A stretch of 64,000 bases of DNA from Ravibacter sp964559125 (GCA_964559125.1 CAZLGW010000018.1:51627-115626); one strand, 5' to 3'. Counted from the stretch's first letter, positions 43,886-53,661 are shown. Numbers and translations are program-made. The notes: generated by a model not told the origin, from the sequence alone.

Positions 43886-44331
43886 ACTAACAGGGATTTA
43901 GCCAGCGCCGAGATGGTTTTTCCATCGGCCTGCCCGGCCAGTTCTTTCGTGGCGACGCCCATTACTTTCCCCAGGTCGCCTGCAGAAGAAGCGCCTACCC
44001 TTGCTATGATATCCTTCAGTTTGGTTTTTACCTCTTCTTCCGACAACTGCTTAGGCAGGAAACGTTCGACAACTGCCAGCTCAGCCTCTTCTTTCCCGGC
44101 CAGATCTTCACGTGCCTGCGACCTGAAAACCTCGATAGATTCCTTTCTCTGCTTGGCCGCTTTGGTCAGGAGCCTGAGCTCGTCGTCCGCCGATAAGTCG
44201 CCCGTTTGTCCTCCTTTTGTTTCCTCCAGCAATATCAGCGATTTGATTGCCCTCAGCGCGCGAAGCGTATCCTGGTCTTTGGCACGCATGGCGTCTTTAA
44301 TACCTTCTTCAACCTGGCTTTTTAGTGACAT
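43882..44331 (-). CDS. GatB/YqeY domain protein
   Basis: A 149-residue helical protein that matches the stand-alone YqeY family: LKSQVEEGIKDAMRAKDQDT at the start and AVVERFLPKQLSEEEV in the middle, ending with GKVMGVATKELAGQADGKTI. The domain is related to the tRNA-binding tail of the amidotransferase subunit GatB. Function is unknown. It begins 128 bases from pdxJ (divergent). Confidence 0.9.
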   Translation of the reverse strand: MSLKSQVEEGIKDAMRAKDQDTLRALRAIKSLILLEETKGGQTGDLSADDELRLLTKAAKQRKESIEVFRSQAREDLAGKEEAELAVVERFLPKQLSEEEVKTKLKDIIARVGASSAGDLGKVMGVATKELAGQADGKTISALAKSLLV

Positions 44332-44379
44332 GAGTTTTAAATAATATGGGAATGTTGTTCAATGGGCGAGTCAACCCGT

Positions 44380-44387
44380 TAACTTTG
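44380..44387 (+). promoter_or_regulatory. Possible -7 box for pdxJ
   Basis: TAACTTTG matches the Bacteroidota TAnnTTTG box and would give a leader of about 65 bases before the pdxJ ATG. A TTG lies 22 bases upstream, slightly too far for the ideal 19. Confidence 0.4.
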
Positions 44388-44459
44388 TATCAGGATTACA
44401 AAGTTACAAAATACCGGCGTATTTCTTCCGGGAAAGCCGGTTTAAGGAGTTCTATTTCT

Positions 44460-45176
44460 ATGACAAGGCTTAGCGTCAATATTAACAAGATCGCTACCCT
44501 CCGGAATTCGCGGGGCGGCAACAACCCTGACCTGGTGAAGGTAGCGCAGGATTGCGAAAGGTTCGGAGCGCAGGGTATCACCGTTCATCCGCGGCCCGAC
44601 GAGCGTCATATCCGCTACCGGGACGTCTACGACCTGAAAGAGGTGGTCACTACCGAATTTAATATAGAAGGCAATCCTTCGGAGGAAAAGTTTGTAAAGC
44701 TGGTGCTGGAAGTAAAGCCTGCCCAGGTAACCCTTGTACCCGATGCCCTGGGAGCCCTTACCTCCGATGCGGGCTGGGATACCGTTCTTCATCGCGACCG
44801 GTTGCTGAAGTGGGCCGATACTTTTAAATCGGCCGGTATCAGGGTCTCGGTTTTTGTGAACCCCGACCCGCGGATGGTTGAAGGTGCGAAAGCCGGCGGT
44901 GCCGACAGGATCGAGTTATACACAGAACCCTACGCCGCCCGCTATCATGCCGACAGGGCCGGCGCTGTCGCCCCGTTCGTGTCTGCTGCCGAAAAAGCGA
45001 GGGAGATTGGCCTGGGACTCAATGCAGGGCATGACCTGGATCTGCACAACCTGGCCTTTCTGAAAGCTTCCATCCCCTGGCTGGATGAGGTTTCAATCGG
45101 GCATGCGCTGATATGTGACGCGCTGTACTACGGCTTCGAAAATGTGATCCCGATGTATCTCAGGCAGCTAACTTAA
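44460..45176 (+). CDS. pdxJ: Pyridoxine 5'-phosphate synthase
   Basis: I choose the ATG at 44460 (238 aa), where homology begins with TRLSVNINKIATLRNSRGG; the frame is open upstream but unlikely to be coding. PdxJ joins 1-deoxyxylulose 5-phosphate with 3-amino-2-oxopropyl phosphate to give pyridoxine 5'-phosphate. Seen are ITVHPRPDERHIR, TLVPDALGALTSD, and GAVAPFVSAAEK; the final active-site helix contains GLGLNAGHDLDL and VSIGHALICDALYYG. It overlaps the convergent alpha/beta hydrolase gene by 9 bases. Confidence 0.95.
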   Translation: MTRLSVNINKIATLRNSRGGNNPDLVKVAQDCERFGAQGITVHPRPDERHIRYRDVYDLKEVVTTEFNIEGNPSEEKFVKLVLEVKPAQVTLVPDALGALTSDAGWDTVLHRDRLLKWADTFKSAGIRVSVFVNPDPRMVEGAKAGGADRIELYTEPYAARYHADRAGAVAPFVSAAEKAREIGLGLNAGHDLDLHNLAFLKASIPWLDEVSIGHALICDALYYGFENVIPMYLRQLT

Positions 45177-45938
45177 CAGCCATTCCGACACCGCCTTCAG
45201 GAAAAGGGCGGGCTGTTCGGCCTGGACCCAATGGCCCGCATCCGGTATGGTTACCAGGGTTGCTTCCGGGAACATCTTTTCGATTCCGGACCAGTCGCTA
45301 TCGAGGATATAATTGGATCTGGCGCCGCGGATAAACAGTGTGGGGAGCGTAAGCGGGTGCGGAGAGGATATGGCCTGTCCTATAAGCTCCATATCTTTTT
45401 TGAGGACCGGGAGGTTGAAACGCCATTCAAAGGCATTGTGCTCATTCTTAAAGAGATTTTTCAGCAGGAATTGCCTGACTCCCGGTGAGGGTTCGAAACC
45501 CGAAAGTATTTCGTCAGCTTCCTGCCTGCTTGTAAGGTCGGGCAGCGATAGGGAGGAAAGTCCTTCGAGCAGCCTGGTATGGTGGACCGGGTATGCTTTG
45601 GGTGCTATATCGACCACGATCAGTTTCTTTACTTCTTCCGGCCAGCGTACCACATATTCCATTACTGTTTTCCCTCCCATCGAATGTCCCAGCAGGATGG
45701 GGTTCTGAATATTTTCCTCTGCAATGAATTCGCGGAGATCTCCGGCCATTGAAGGGTAGTCAAGCTTGTCAAAATGAGGCGATCTGCCGTGATTTCTCTG
45801 GTCGATCAGGTAGACGGTATACCCGGAAGACGCTATTTGTTTGCTGATCGTCAGCCAGTTGTCGGAAGAGCCGAAAACTCCGTGAAGAATAAGTACCGGG
45901 GTAGCTCCCCCCTCAATTTTACGGTAGAACAATGACAT
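45168..45938 (-). CDS. Alpha/beta hydrolase (YbfF-like esterase)
   Basis: A 256-residue alpha/beta-fold hydrolase. The oxyanion loop is ILHGVFGSSDNW (residues 17-28), the nucleophile elbow is LGHSMGGK (Ser86), and the C-terminal His is in PDAGHWVQAEQP. Order and length are like YbfF, a short-chain acyl esterase; the natural substrate is unknown. It overlaps the end of pdxJ tail to tail. Confidence 0.85.
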   Translation of the reverse strand: MSLFYRKIEGGATPVLILHGVFGSSDNWLTISKQIASSGYTVYLIDQRNHGRSPHFDKLDYPSMAGDLREFIAEENIQNPILLGHSMGGKTVMEYVVRWPEEVKKLIVVDIAPKAYPVHHTRLLEGLSSLSLPDLTSRQEADEILSGFEPSPGVRQFLLKNLFKNEHNAFEWRFNLPVLKKDMELIGQAISSPHPLTLPTLFIRGARSNYILDSDWSGIEKMFPEATLVTIPDAGHWVQAEQPALFLKAVSEWLLS

Positions 45939-46179
45939 CTTTAAACAGCGGTCGGTGATACCCGGCTAACAGATTTAATAAAAAAATAATTCGACACTTT
46001 TCTGGTGCAGAAATGAAGGAAGATTTGAATATTTTCAATATTATTTGCTTAACATAGCTACTATGCGTATAACTTTTAGAAGAGAAGTATTTTGAATATC
46101 TACACATTTTAGCTGTTATTTTGTACTGAAATTTTCATCACAATGCTTCACACTTATTCCTCATCAAAAAATACAAACT

Positions 46180-49100
46180 ATGAACTTCAGGAATCTACTT
46201 TTCAAAACGAAGCTTTTGCCGCTATTGATTTTTGGCGCCTGCCTGATAGCGTGGGACCTTCATGCGCAGGTGACGACCTCTTCCCTGGCAGGGTCGGTAC
46301 GCGATGCCGAGGAAGCGCTGGCCGGAGCCTCGGTTTTGGCAGTTCATGAACCGTCCGGTACCCAATACGGGACTTCTGTGAGTAGCAACGGTACTTTCAG
46401 CATTAATAATATGCGGGTAGGGGGGCCTTACAAGGTCACCATCAGCTTTATCGGCTACAGCCCCAAAGTTTACAACGACATTGTGCTGAGATTGGGAGAA
46501 ACATACGTCCTCCATGCAGTAATGGATGTAGAGGGAATTGCCTTAACGCACCTGGTAGTCATCGGCTCCGCCGGGGTGGACGCGGATAGAACAGGCGCAT
46601 CAACGCACATCAGCAACAAGCAGATACAGGCGATGCCGACCATTTCGCGCAGCATTACGGATATGACCCGCCTGACACCGCAGTCAAACGGGAACTCCTT
46701 CGCCGGACGCGACGGACGTTATAACAATGTACAGATAGACGGCGCCAATTTCAACAACGGCTTCGGACTGAACGATGATCCGCTGCCGGGTGGCGGCGGC
46801 TTGTCTCTAGATGCGATACAGGAAATCCAGGTCAATATAGCGCCGTTTGATGTGCGGCAGGGTGGTTTTACCGGCGCCGGCATCAATGCCGTGACCAGGA
46901 GCGGGACCAACCAGTTTGTAGGTTCTGCCTATCATTTTTTCAGGAATGAAGGAATGATAGGGAAAAAGGTAAAAGGCGTGGAGATAGGGAATCTTGAGGA
47001 AAGCTCTACTAAAACCTGGGGTTTCAGGCTGGGCGGGCCGCTGATCAAGAACAAGCTTTTCTTCTTTGTTAACGCAGAGCAGATCAATGCGACTGGACCT
47101 GAGGCCGGAGCCGTAAATCTCTGGAGAGCGTCGGAAGATGGTACGTCGGATGCGGAAAGGAATATTACACGGGTAAAAAGGAGTGACCTTGAAGCAGTGC
47201 GCGATCACCTGATCGATAAATGGGGTTATAACCCGGGCGCTTATGAAGGATATGCCAACGGAAAATCTTCTACGAAATCGATACTGGCAAGAATTGACTG
47301 GAACATCAGCAAAAACCAAAAGCTGGCGGTTCGCTTTAACAGTACGGACAGCGAGCAACCTGTCCTGGTTAACAATGTCTCGGGAGCGCGTCCGCGAAGT
47401 CCAGAAGGACCTTTTAACCGTGTGAGCGAGAATTCGATGGCATTTGCCAAGACGATGTACAATAATGCATCAAAAGTGCTGTCGTTTGCCGCTGAACTGA
47501 ACAGCTCGTTCGGTGGCAGGGTTTCCAACCAGTTGCTGGCTACCTATAGTAAGATTCAAAGCGGCAGGACATCCCCCAGCGAAGAGTTTCCGTTTATCGA
47601 TATCGGTGACGGGCTGGGGTCGATAGCCGCCGGTACTTATTTTAATTATATCTCGGCCGGCTATGAGCTTTTTACCTATAATAACCAGGTATTGAACGAT
47701 AATTACAATATTTTCAACAACACTTCGCTATCGTTCGGCAGGCACGATATCCTGGTCGGAGCCAGCTTTGAGTTGCAGAAGTTTGCCAATAACTACATGC
47801 GGAACGGGACCTCCTACTACCGGTATGCTACGGTAGAGGATTTCCTGAAAACCGGGACTCCGGAGGAAGTAGCGCCTATCCAGTTTGCGCTGACGTACCC
47901 TTACGAAGGACAGGAGCCCTGGGCCAGGGTGGATTATGCACTGCCGGCGTTGTATGTCCAGGACAACTTTAACGTAAACGACCTGCTGAACCTGACTTTC
48001 GGCCTGAGAGCTGAGGTGCCGATGTTCCTCAATAAGCTGGTGGCCAATACGAACGTCGATGCCCTCGATCTTCTGTATCCCGATGGCAATGTCAGGAACT
48101 ACCGGACAGGCGAGTGGCCGAAGCAAAGGATCATGTTGTCGCCGAGGATCGGTTTCAGGTATGATGCCATGGGCGACAGGTCGCTGATCATCCGGGGTGG
48201 CGCCGGTATATTTGCCGGGCGTGTTCCGTTTGTCTGGCTGACCAACATGCCTGCCAATACCGGTATGATCCAGAACCAGATCGAGCCCGGAAGTTACGGG
48301 GAAGTGACGGGGTGGATAAACGACATTCGTTTTAATCCCGATAAGTTGTACTGGTTTAACAACACACCAGCCAGCGCGCAGCAAGTGTTCCTGCGAAACT
48401 CTACGGGAGGTATCCCGGGGGCTCTTGCGATGGTCGACAATGATTTCAGGATGCCGCAGATCCTCAGGGCGAGCTTAGGAATTGAAAAGAGGCTGGGAGG
48501 GTCTCCCTTTACCCTGGTTGCCGACGCGTTGTATACCAAAGATATACAAGCAGTTTACCAGTTTGGCCCCAACCGTAAGGAAAGCGGTGTTTATATGGCC
48601 GACGGTAGGGAGTATTATGCCAGTTCAGACGCTTTTACCTATAATTCCGCTATCGGCGGCAATTCCGGGACGGTATTGACCAATACGACACTTGGCAATT
48701 CCTTTAACCTGAGCGCCGGCGTCAGGATGGCTTCGGGGAGCGGCGTTTTCGGGTCGTTGTTCTACAGCTATACTCAGGCGCTTACCACTACAGACAATTC
48801 GGGATCCAATGCCTCTTCGGCCTGGGGTGCAACGCCCCAGCGAAATAATCCCAACGATTTGTTTCTTGCCCCCGGCGTAGAAGCGCTCCCTCACCGGGTA
48901 GTAGGAAATATTTCGGTGAGAAAAGAATACTTTAAGCACCTGGCAACCACGCTTTCGCTTTACTATAACGGTGTAAACCGGGGTATTTACGGCGATGCTG
49001 TCAGGGGGCGTTATTCTTTTGTCTATGGCGGCGACGTAAACGGTGACAACATCGGAAACGACCTGATATATATTCCTGACGATGCATCGGAAATCAATTT

Positions 49101-49542
49101 TGTAGCCGATGGGAATTTTAGTGTCGAAGACCAGGTAACCGCTTTCAATAAGCTGATAGAGAACTCAGACTACCTGCGAAAAAATAAAGGAAAAATTGCA
49201 GACCGGAACGGAGCGGTGATGCCCTGGTACCACCGTTTCGACTTCAGGCTGCTGCAGGACCTGATGACGGACATCAACAAAAGCAAAAACTCCCTGCAGT
49301 TGAGCGTTGATATCCTGAATGTCGGAAACCTCCTTAACTCAGGCTGGGGGATCATGAAGCAGGTGGTCAACAACGCAGCGACGCCGCTGACTGTTGTAAA
49401 TAGAGGCGAGAACCCTACGTTCAGGATGAATACCGCCAATATCGACGGAAAAACGGTACTGCCGACCGAAATGTACCAGGATGCACGGACATTCGGTACT
49501 ACCTGGACGATGCAGGTTGGTATCCGGTATAATTTTAACTGA
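46180..49542 (+). CDS. Oar-like TonB-dependent receptor
   Basis: A 1120-residue outer-membrane protein of the Oar/CarboxypepD-regulatory TonB-receptor type. Signal peptide 1-30 (LHAQ), N-terminal regulatory beta domain (SSLAGSVRDAEEALAGASVL), plug domain with DADRTGASTHISNKQIQAMP and RDGRYNNVQIDGANFNNGFG, and a large barrel that ends MQVGIRYNFN. Length and the GGxxLD plug match proteins similar to Myxococcus Oar, which export or import unknown cargo, often peptides. It stands alone and is followed by a palindromic repeat. Confidence 0.9.
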   Translation: MNFRNLLFKTKLLPLLIFGACLIAWDLHAQVTTSSLAGSVRDAEEALAGASVLAVHEPSGTQYGTSVSSNGTFSINNMRVGGPYKVTISFIGYSPKVYNDIVLRLGETYVLHAVMDVEGIALTHLVVIGSAGVDADRTGASTHISNKQIQAMPTISRSITDMTRLTPQSNGNSFAGRDGRYNNVQIDGANFNNGFGLNDDPLPGGGGLSLDAIQEIQVNIAPFDVRQGGFTGAGINAVTRSGTNQFVGSAYHFFRNEGMIGKKVKGVEIGNLEESSTKTWGFRLGGPLIKNKLFFFVNAEQINATGPEAGAVNLWRASEDGTSDAERNITRVKRSDLEAVRDHLIDKWGYNPGAYEGYANGKSSTKSILARIDWNISKNQKLAVRFNSTDSEQPVLVNNVSGARPRSPEGPFNRVSENSMAFAKTMYNNASKVLSFAAELNSSFGGRVSNQLLATYSKIQSGRTSPSEEFPFIDIGDGLGSIAAGTYFNYISAGYELFTYNNQVLNDNYNIFNNTSLSFGRHDILVGASFELQKFANNYMRNGTSYYRYATVEDFLKTGTPEEVAPIQFALTYPYEGQEPWARVDYALPALYVQDNFNVNDLLNLTFGLRAEVPMFLNKLVANTNVDALDLLYPDGNVRNYRTGEWPKQRIMLSPRIGFRYDAMGDRSLIIRGGAGIFAGRVPFVWLTNMPANTGMIQNQIEPGSYGEVTGWINDIRFNPDKLYWFNNTPASAQQVFLRNSTGGIPGALAMVDNDFRMPQILRASLGIEKRLGGSPFTLVADALYTKDIQAVYQFGPNRKESGVYMADGREYYASSDAFTYNSAIGGNSGTVLTNTTLGNSFNLSAGVRMASGSGVFGSLFYSYTQALTTTDNSGSNASSAWGATPQRNNPNDLFLAPGVEALPHRVVGNISVRKEYFKHLATTLSLYYNGVNRGIYGDAVRGRYSFVYGGDVNGDNIGNDLIYIPDDASEINFVADGNFSVEDQVTAFNKLIENSDYLRKNKGKIADRNGAVMPWYHRFDFRLLQDLMTDINKSKNSLQLSVDILNVGNLLNSGWGIMKQVVNNAATPLTVVNRGENPTFRMNTANIDGKTVLPTEMYQDARTFGTTWTMQVGIRYNFN

Positions 49543-49548
49543 TAAAGA

Positions 49549-49636
49549 TTTACCACGGAGGCACAGAGGACACAGAGAGAAGCTCTTTCACCGTCCGAAG
49601 ACGGGAAAGAGCTTCTCTCTGCATATTCGTGGTAAA
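49549..49636. repeat. Long inverted repeat of the CAGAGGACACAGAG type (family B, copy 1)
   Basis: The outer arms TTTACCACG and CGTGGTAAA enclose the unit GGCACAGAGGACACAGAG and a long hairpin: AGAGAGAAGCTCTTTC (49574-49589) pairs exactly with 49605-49620, then CCGTC-CGAA-GACGG forms the tip. No T-run. A related element is at 53596. Confidence 0.75.
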
Positions 49637-49742
49637 CTTCAAAATCACTCCGGAATTACGTGATCCGTTTCTTTTTTTATTTTCTTTACAGATCAAATTT
49701 TCGGGATTTCGCAGGAATCATTTAGTTAAAACCAATACGATT

Positions 49743-50633
49743 TTGAAAAAAGCATACGTATTTCCCGGTCAGGGATCCCAATTCTCAGGAATGGGGGCCG
49801 GCCTGTACCAGTCGTCGGCGCTGGCGAAAGAATTGTTTGACCAGGCAAACGACATACTGGGATTCGAGATTACGAAGGTCATGTTCGAGGGATCGGATGA
49901 GGAGCTTAAGCAGACAAGGGTGACGCAGCCCGCCATTTTTCTTCATTCTGTAGTGCTGGCACGTGTGGCCGACGCCTTCACCCCGGATATGGTAGCCGGG
50001 CATTCTCTCGGGGAGTTTTCGGCACTTGTAGCAGCCGGTGCCCTTTCGTTTGAAAATGGCCTGCAGTTGGTAGCGCAACGGGCCATGGCCATGCAGAAAG
50101 CCTGCGAGATCACCCCGTCGACCATGGCGGCCGTACTGGGGCTGGCCGATGATGTGATAGAAGAAATCTGTGCCGGTATAAAGGACGAGATCGTAGTACC
50201 TGCTAATTTCAATTGTCCCGGCCAGGTGGTGATCTCCGGGACGGTAGCAGGCGTAGAGAAGGCTTGTGAGCTGTTGAAAGAAGCCGGTGCCAAAAGAGCG
50301 CTGATCCTGCCTGTGAGCGGCGCCTTTCATTCTCCCCTGATGGAGCCTGCCCGGGAAGAGCTGGCGCAGGCAATCGAAAATACGGAATTTTCAAGCCCGC
50401 TTTGCCCGGTTTACCAGAATTATACCGCCCAGCCGGCCACCGACGTACAGGTTATTAAGGAAAACCTGATCGCCCAGCTGACCGGTCCGGTCAAATGGAC
50501 ACAGTCTGTTTTACGGATGTCAGCCGACGGCGCCGTTGAGTTTATAGAGTGCGGTCCGGGGAAAGTACTTCAGGGGCTGGTCAGAAAGATAAACGGAGAG
50601 GCGGCTGTTTCCGGGGTACAGGCTCCCGAATAA
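49743..50633 (+). CDS. fabD: Malonyl-CoA:ACP transacylase
   Basis: A 296-residue enzyme of fatty-acid synthesis which loads malonyl groups on acyl carrier protein. I choose the TTG at 49743, giving MKKAYVFPGQGSQFSGMG; no ATG lies between the upstream stop region and this motif, and the longer frame (from GTG-like codons at 49629) reads through a repeat. Nucleophile Ser88 lies in AGHSLGEFSAL; the catalytic His is in SGAFHSPLM; QTRVTQPAIFLHS is also conserved. It is followed after 11 bases by coaX, so the two are likely one operon. Confidence 0.93.
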   Translation: MKKAYVFPGQGSQFSGMGAGLYQSSALAKELFDQANDILGFEITKVMFEGSDEELKQTRVTQPAIFLHSVVLARVADAFTPDMVAGHSLGEFSALVAAGALSFENGLQLVAQRAMAMQKACEITPSTMAAVLGLADDVIEEICAGIKDEIVVPANFNCPGQVVISGTVAGVEKACELLKEAGAKRALILPVSGAFHSPLMEPAREELAQAIENTEFSSPLCPVYQNYTAQPATDVQVIKENLIAQLTGPVKWTQSVLRMSADGAVEFIECGPGKVLQGLVRKINGEAAVSGVQAPE

Positions 50634-50644
50634 AAGTATTACAC

Positions 50645-51424
50645 ATGTTGTTAGCAGTAGATATTGGCAATACGGATATAGTATTCGGTGTGTATGAAGG
50701 CAGGGAGCCGGTCTATGTATGGCGTACCCCCACTTCATCAAGGCAGCCTGTTTATCAATACCAGGCCTATCTGCAGCTTCAGATGCTGGAAGCCGGTATT
50801 ACAGCCGACAGGTTTGACACGGCAGTGATCAGCAGCGTCGTACCGGGCCTTAACACAGCTGTTAGTGACCTGGTTGAAAACCTGCTGGCAATAAAGCCTG
50901 TCCTGGTGGGCGCCGGCAGCTACCCGGCGCTGCGCCTGGAGATAGATTATCCCTATGAGCTCGGGAGCGACCTGATCGCCAATGCCGTAGCAGCTTACAC
51001 AAGGTTTAAAAGAAACTGTGTGATCGTGGATTTCGGGACAGCGCTGACATTTACCGCTGTAACCGGTGACGGGCGGGTATTGGGCGTTGCGATCGTCCCG
51101 GGACTGATGACGGCAGTAAAGGCATTATTTGCCAATACGGCCCAGCTTCCCGAAGTGCCGCTTGTGCTTCCTGAAACTGCTATCGGTAAAAATACGATGC
51201 ATTCGATACAGTCAGGCATATTGATCGGCTATGAGGGCCTTGTCAGGAACCTGCTCGATCGCTTCAAAAAAGAACTGGGAGGAGACGTCGTAGCGGTCGC
51301 TACCGGGGGATTGTCTTCGATTATCGGCACGCTGGCCGGGGAATTTGTGGAAACTGATCCCGCCCTGACATTGGAGGGGCTGAGGATTATCGGGGAGTAT
51401 GTCCGGATCCAGGAGAATTCCTGA
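50645..51424 (+). CDS. coaX: Type III pantothenate kinase
   Basis: A 259-residue CoaX, which phosphorylates pantothenate in the first step of CoA synthesis. Start chosen at the ATG at 50645, where homology begins MLLAVDIGNTDIVFGVYEG (Asp6 and the Asn/Thr of the phosphate-1 motif). Further marks: YELGSDLIANAVAAY, VDFGTALTFTAV and AIVPGLMTAVKALF. Type III kinases are not inhibited by CoA. It lies 11 bases after fabD, which uses CoA thioesters. Confidence 0.95.
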   Translation: MLLAVDIGNTDIVFGVYEGREPVYVWRTPTSSRQPVYQYQAYLQLQMLEAGITADRFDTAVISSVVPGLNTAVSDLVENLLAIKPVLVGAGSYPALRLEIDYPYELGSDLIANAVAAYTRFKRNCVIVDFGTALTFTAVTGDGRVLGVAIVPGLMTAVKALFANTAQLPEVPLVLPETAIGKNTMHSIQSGILIGYEGLVRNLLDRFKKELGGDVVAVATGGLSSIIGTLAGEFVETDPALTLEGLRIIGEYVRIQENS

Positions 51425-51440
51425 ATAAAAAGCTGAATAA

Positions 51441-51486
51441 GAAAAAGCCTGGCGCCTTCTGTAAAAGGAGACACCAGGCTTTTTTC
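51441..51486. terminator. Bidirectional terminator between coaX and dnaK
   Basis: An 11-bp stem, AAAAAGCCTGG against CCAGGCTTTTT, with a 21-base loop that can form an inner hairpin. T-runs on both strands, between two convergent genes. Confidence 0.85.
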
Positions 51487-51506
51487 TTTGCAGCCATGCT
51501 GCGGTT

Positions 51507-53423
51507 TTACTTCACTTCTTCAAAATTCACATCCGTAACCTCACCTTCCGCTGAAGAGCCCGAATCGGCGCTGCCGTTGCCTGCATCCTGTGCTCCTGCC
51601 TGAGCTTCGGCATTCTGGGTAGCGGCATACAGCTCCTGCGAGGCAGCTTCCCAGGCAGCGTTCAGTTTGGCCAGACCGGCATCGATCCCGGAGAGGTCTT
51701 TCGCCTGGTGAGCGGTTTTAAGCTCAGCAAGGGCCGATTCGATGTTAGATTTATTACCTGCCGACAGCTTGTCGCCATACTCTTTCAACTGCTTTTCAGT
51801 AGTGAAGATGGTAGTATCGGCGGCGTTGACCTTCTCAATCTTTTCTTTTTCAGCCTTGTCGGCTTCTTCGTTGGCCTTCGCCTCGTCACGCATACGGTTG
51901 ATCTCATCTTCAGACAGCCCGCTGGAGGCTTCGATACGGATCTTCTGCTCCTTGCCTGTTCCTTTGTCTTTCGCCGAAACATTCAGGATACCGTTTGCAT
52001 CCACGTCGAAAGTAACCTCTATCTGGGGAACTCCCCTGGGAGCCGACGGAATTCCGTCGAGGTGGAATTTGCCCAGCGTCCTGTTATGGCCGGCCATCGG
52101 CCTTTCTCCTTGCAGGATATGGATCTCTACGGAAGGCTGGTTGTCGGCTGCAGTAGAGAAAGTTTCGGTTTTCTTGCTCGGGATGGTCGTATTCGATTCG
52201 ATAAGCTTGGTAAACACCCCGCCCAGGGTCTCGATACCGAGCGACAGGGGGATCACGTCGAGCAGCAGTACATCTTTTACCTCTCCGGTAAACACCCCGC
52301 CCTGGATGGCAGCGCCCAAAGCAACCGCTTCGTCAGGGTTGAGGTTTTTGGAAGGCTTTCTCCCGAAAAATTTCTCTACGTCTTCCTGTACTTTCGGAAT
52401 ACGGGTAGAACCACCTACCAGGATGACATCGTCGATCTGGCCGGTAGAAAAACCTGAATTTTTCAGTGCTCTTTTGACAGGTTCCATCATTCTCTGGAAA
52501 AGAGAATCTGCAAGCTGCTCAAATTTCGCGCGGGTCAGGGTACGCACCAGGTGTTTGGGGATACCGTCGACCGGGAATATATAAGGCAGGTTAATCTCAG
52601 TCTGGGTAGAGCTGGAAAGCTCGACTTTGGCCTTTTCTGCAGCTTCTTTAAGCCGCTGCAGCGCCATAGGGTCCTGACGGAGATCTACTCCTTCATCTTT
52701 TTTAAACTCGTCAGCCAGCCAGTCGATGATCACCTGGTCGAAGTCGTCTCCACCCAGGTGCGTATCGCCGTCGGTAGATTTTACTTCGAAGATACCGTCG
52801 CCCAGTTCGAGGATGGAAATATCGAAAGTACCGCCTCCGAGGTCGAATACCGCTACTTTTACATCCTTATTGAGTTTGTCAAGGCCGTAAGCCAGAGCAG
52901 CGGCGGTAGGCTCGTTGATGATCCTTTTTACATCGAGACCGGCGATCTGGCCGGCTTCTTTGGTAGCCTGGCGTTCGGCGTCGTTAAAATAAGCCGGTAC
53001 CGTAATGACTGCTTCCTTCACTTCCTGTCCGAGGTAGTCTTCGGCAGTCTGCTTCATTTTTTGGAGAATGAATGCCGAGATCTCCTGGGGAGTATATTGC
53101 CTGTCGCCGATTTTGACCCTTACGGTGTTGTTGGATCCTTTTGCGACCTCATAAGCGGAAGTTGCTATTTCTTTGGAAACTTCGTCATAGCGTTTTCCCA
53201 TAAAACGCTTGATCGAACTGATCGTATTTGTGGGGTTGGTAATCGCCTGACGTTTTGCAGGGGCTCCAACCTTTCTCTCACCATTTCCATTGTCCATAAA
53301 GGCGACTACCGAAGGAGTAGTGCGCGCGCCCTCGCTGTTTGGAATTACGATAGGCTCATTTCCTTCAATGACTGCAACGCATGAATTGGTGGTGCCTAAG
53401 TCAATGCCGATAATTTTTCCCAT
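51507..53423 (-). CDS. dnaK: Chaperone DnaK (Hsp70)
   Basis: A 638-residue Hsp70. The ATPase domain starts IGIDLGTTNSCVAV (residues 4-17), with VTVPAYFNDAERQATKEAG, AVFDLGGGTFDISI and VGGSTRIPKVQ later; the substrate domain shows LSLGIETLGGVFTKLI and an acidic C-terminal tail EGEVTDVNFEEVK that binds cochaperones. Transcribed alone. dnaJ and grpE are not in the window. Confidence 0.98.
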   Translation of the reverse strand: MGKIIGIDLGTTNSCVAVIEGNEPIVIPNSEGARTTPSVVAFMDNGNGERKVGAPAKRQAITNPTNTISSIKRFMGKRYDEVSKEIATSAYEVAKGSNNTVRVKIGDRQYTPQEISAFILQKMKQTAEDYLGQEVKEAVITVPAYFNDAERQATKEAGQIAGLDVKRIINEPTAAALAYGLDKLNKDVKVAVFDLGGGTFDISILELGDGIFEVKSTDGDTHLGGDDFDQVIIDWLADEFKKDEGVDLRQDPMALQRLKEAAEKAKVELSSSTQTEINLPYIFPVDGIPKHLVRTLTRAKFEQLADSLFQRMMEPVKRALKNSGFSTGQIDDVILVGGSTRIPKVQEDVEKFFGRKPSKNLNPDEAVALGAAIQGGVFTGEVKDVLLLDVIPLSLGIETLGGVFTKLIESNTTIPSKKTETFSTAADNQPSVEIHILQGERPMAGHNRTLGKFHLDGIPSAPRGVPQIEVTFDVDANGILNVSAKDKGTGKEQKIRIEASSGLSEDEINRMRDEAKANEEADKAEKEKIEKVNAADTTIFTTEKQLKEYGDKLSAGNKSNIESALAELKTAHQAKDLSGIDAGLAKLNAAWEAASQELYAATQNAEAQAGAQDAGNGSADSGSSAEGEVTDVNFEEVK

Positions 53424-53595
53424 TGTATTAATTATGATTCGTTTGTTTAATCTTTGTATGGCTTGTTAGCTAAAAAGCCTGTACCAGGCCGGAAAGGGCA
53501 GGAGGGGGCTGACAGATTGGCAGGGATGCATTCCGGTGAGTCATATCTCGTGCGAAGCCGGCGATCAGAATGTCGCTTTTTCTGCCAAAAAGCTA

Positions 53596-53661
53596 ACCAC
53601 ATACAGAGGACACAGAGACTACACAGAATAGATGCCTTTGTGCGTTCTCTGTGTCCGTGGT
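53596..53661. repeat. Inverted repeat of the CAGAGGACACAGAG type (family B, copy 2)
   Basis: GGACACAGAGA (53608-53618) pairs exactly with TCTCTGTGTCC (53646-53656); the ends ACCAC and GTGGT are also complementary. It shares the CAGAGGACACAGAGA core and the CCACG end with the element at 49549. Its last base touches the stop codon of the next gene. Confidence 0.7.

Noticed and set aside
52551..53384. Plus-strand frame opposite dnaK
   Set aside because: DnaK coding is certain; large antisense frames opposite dnaK are a well-known artefact.
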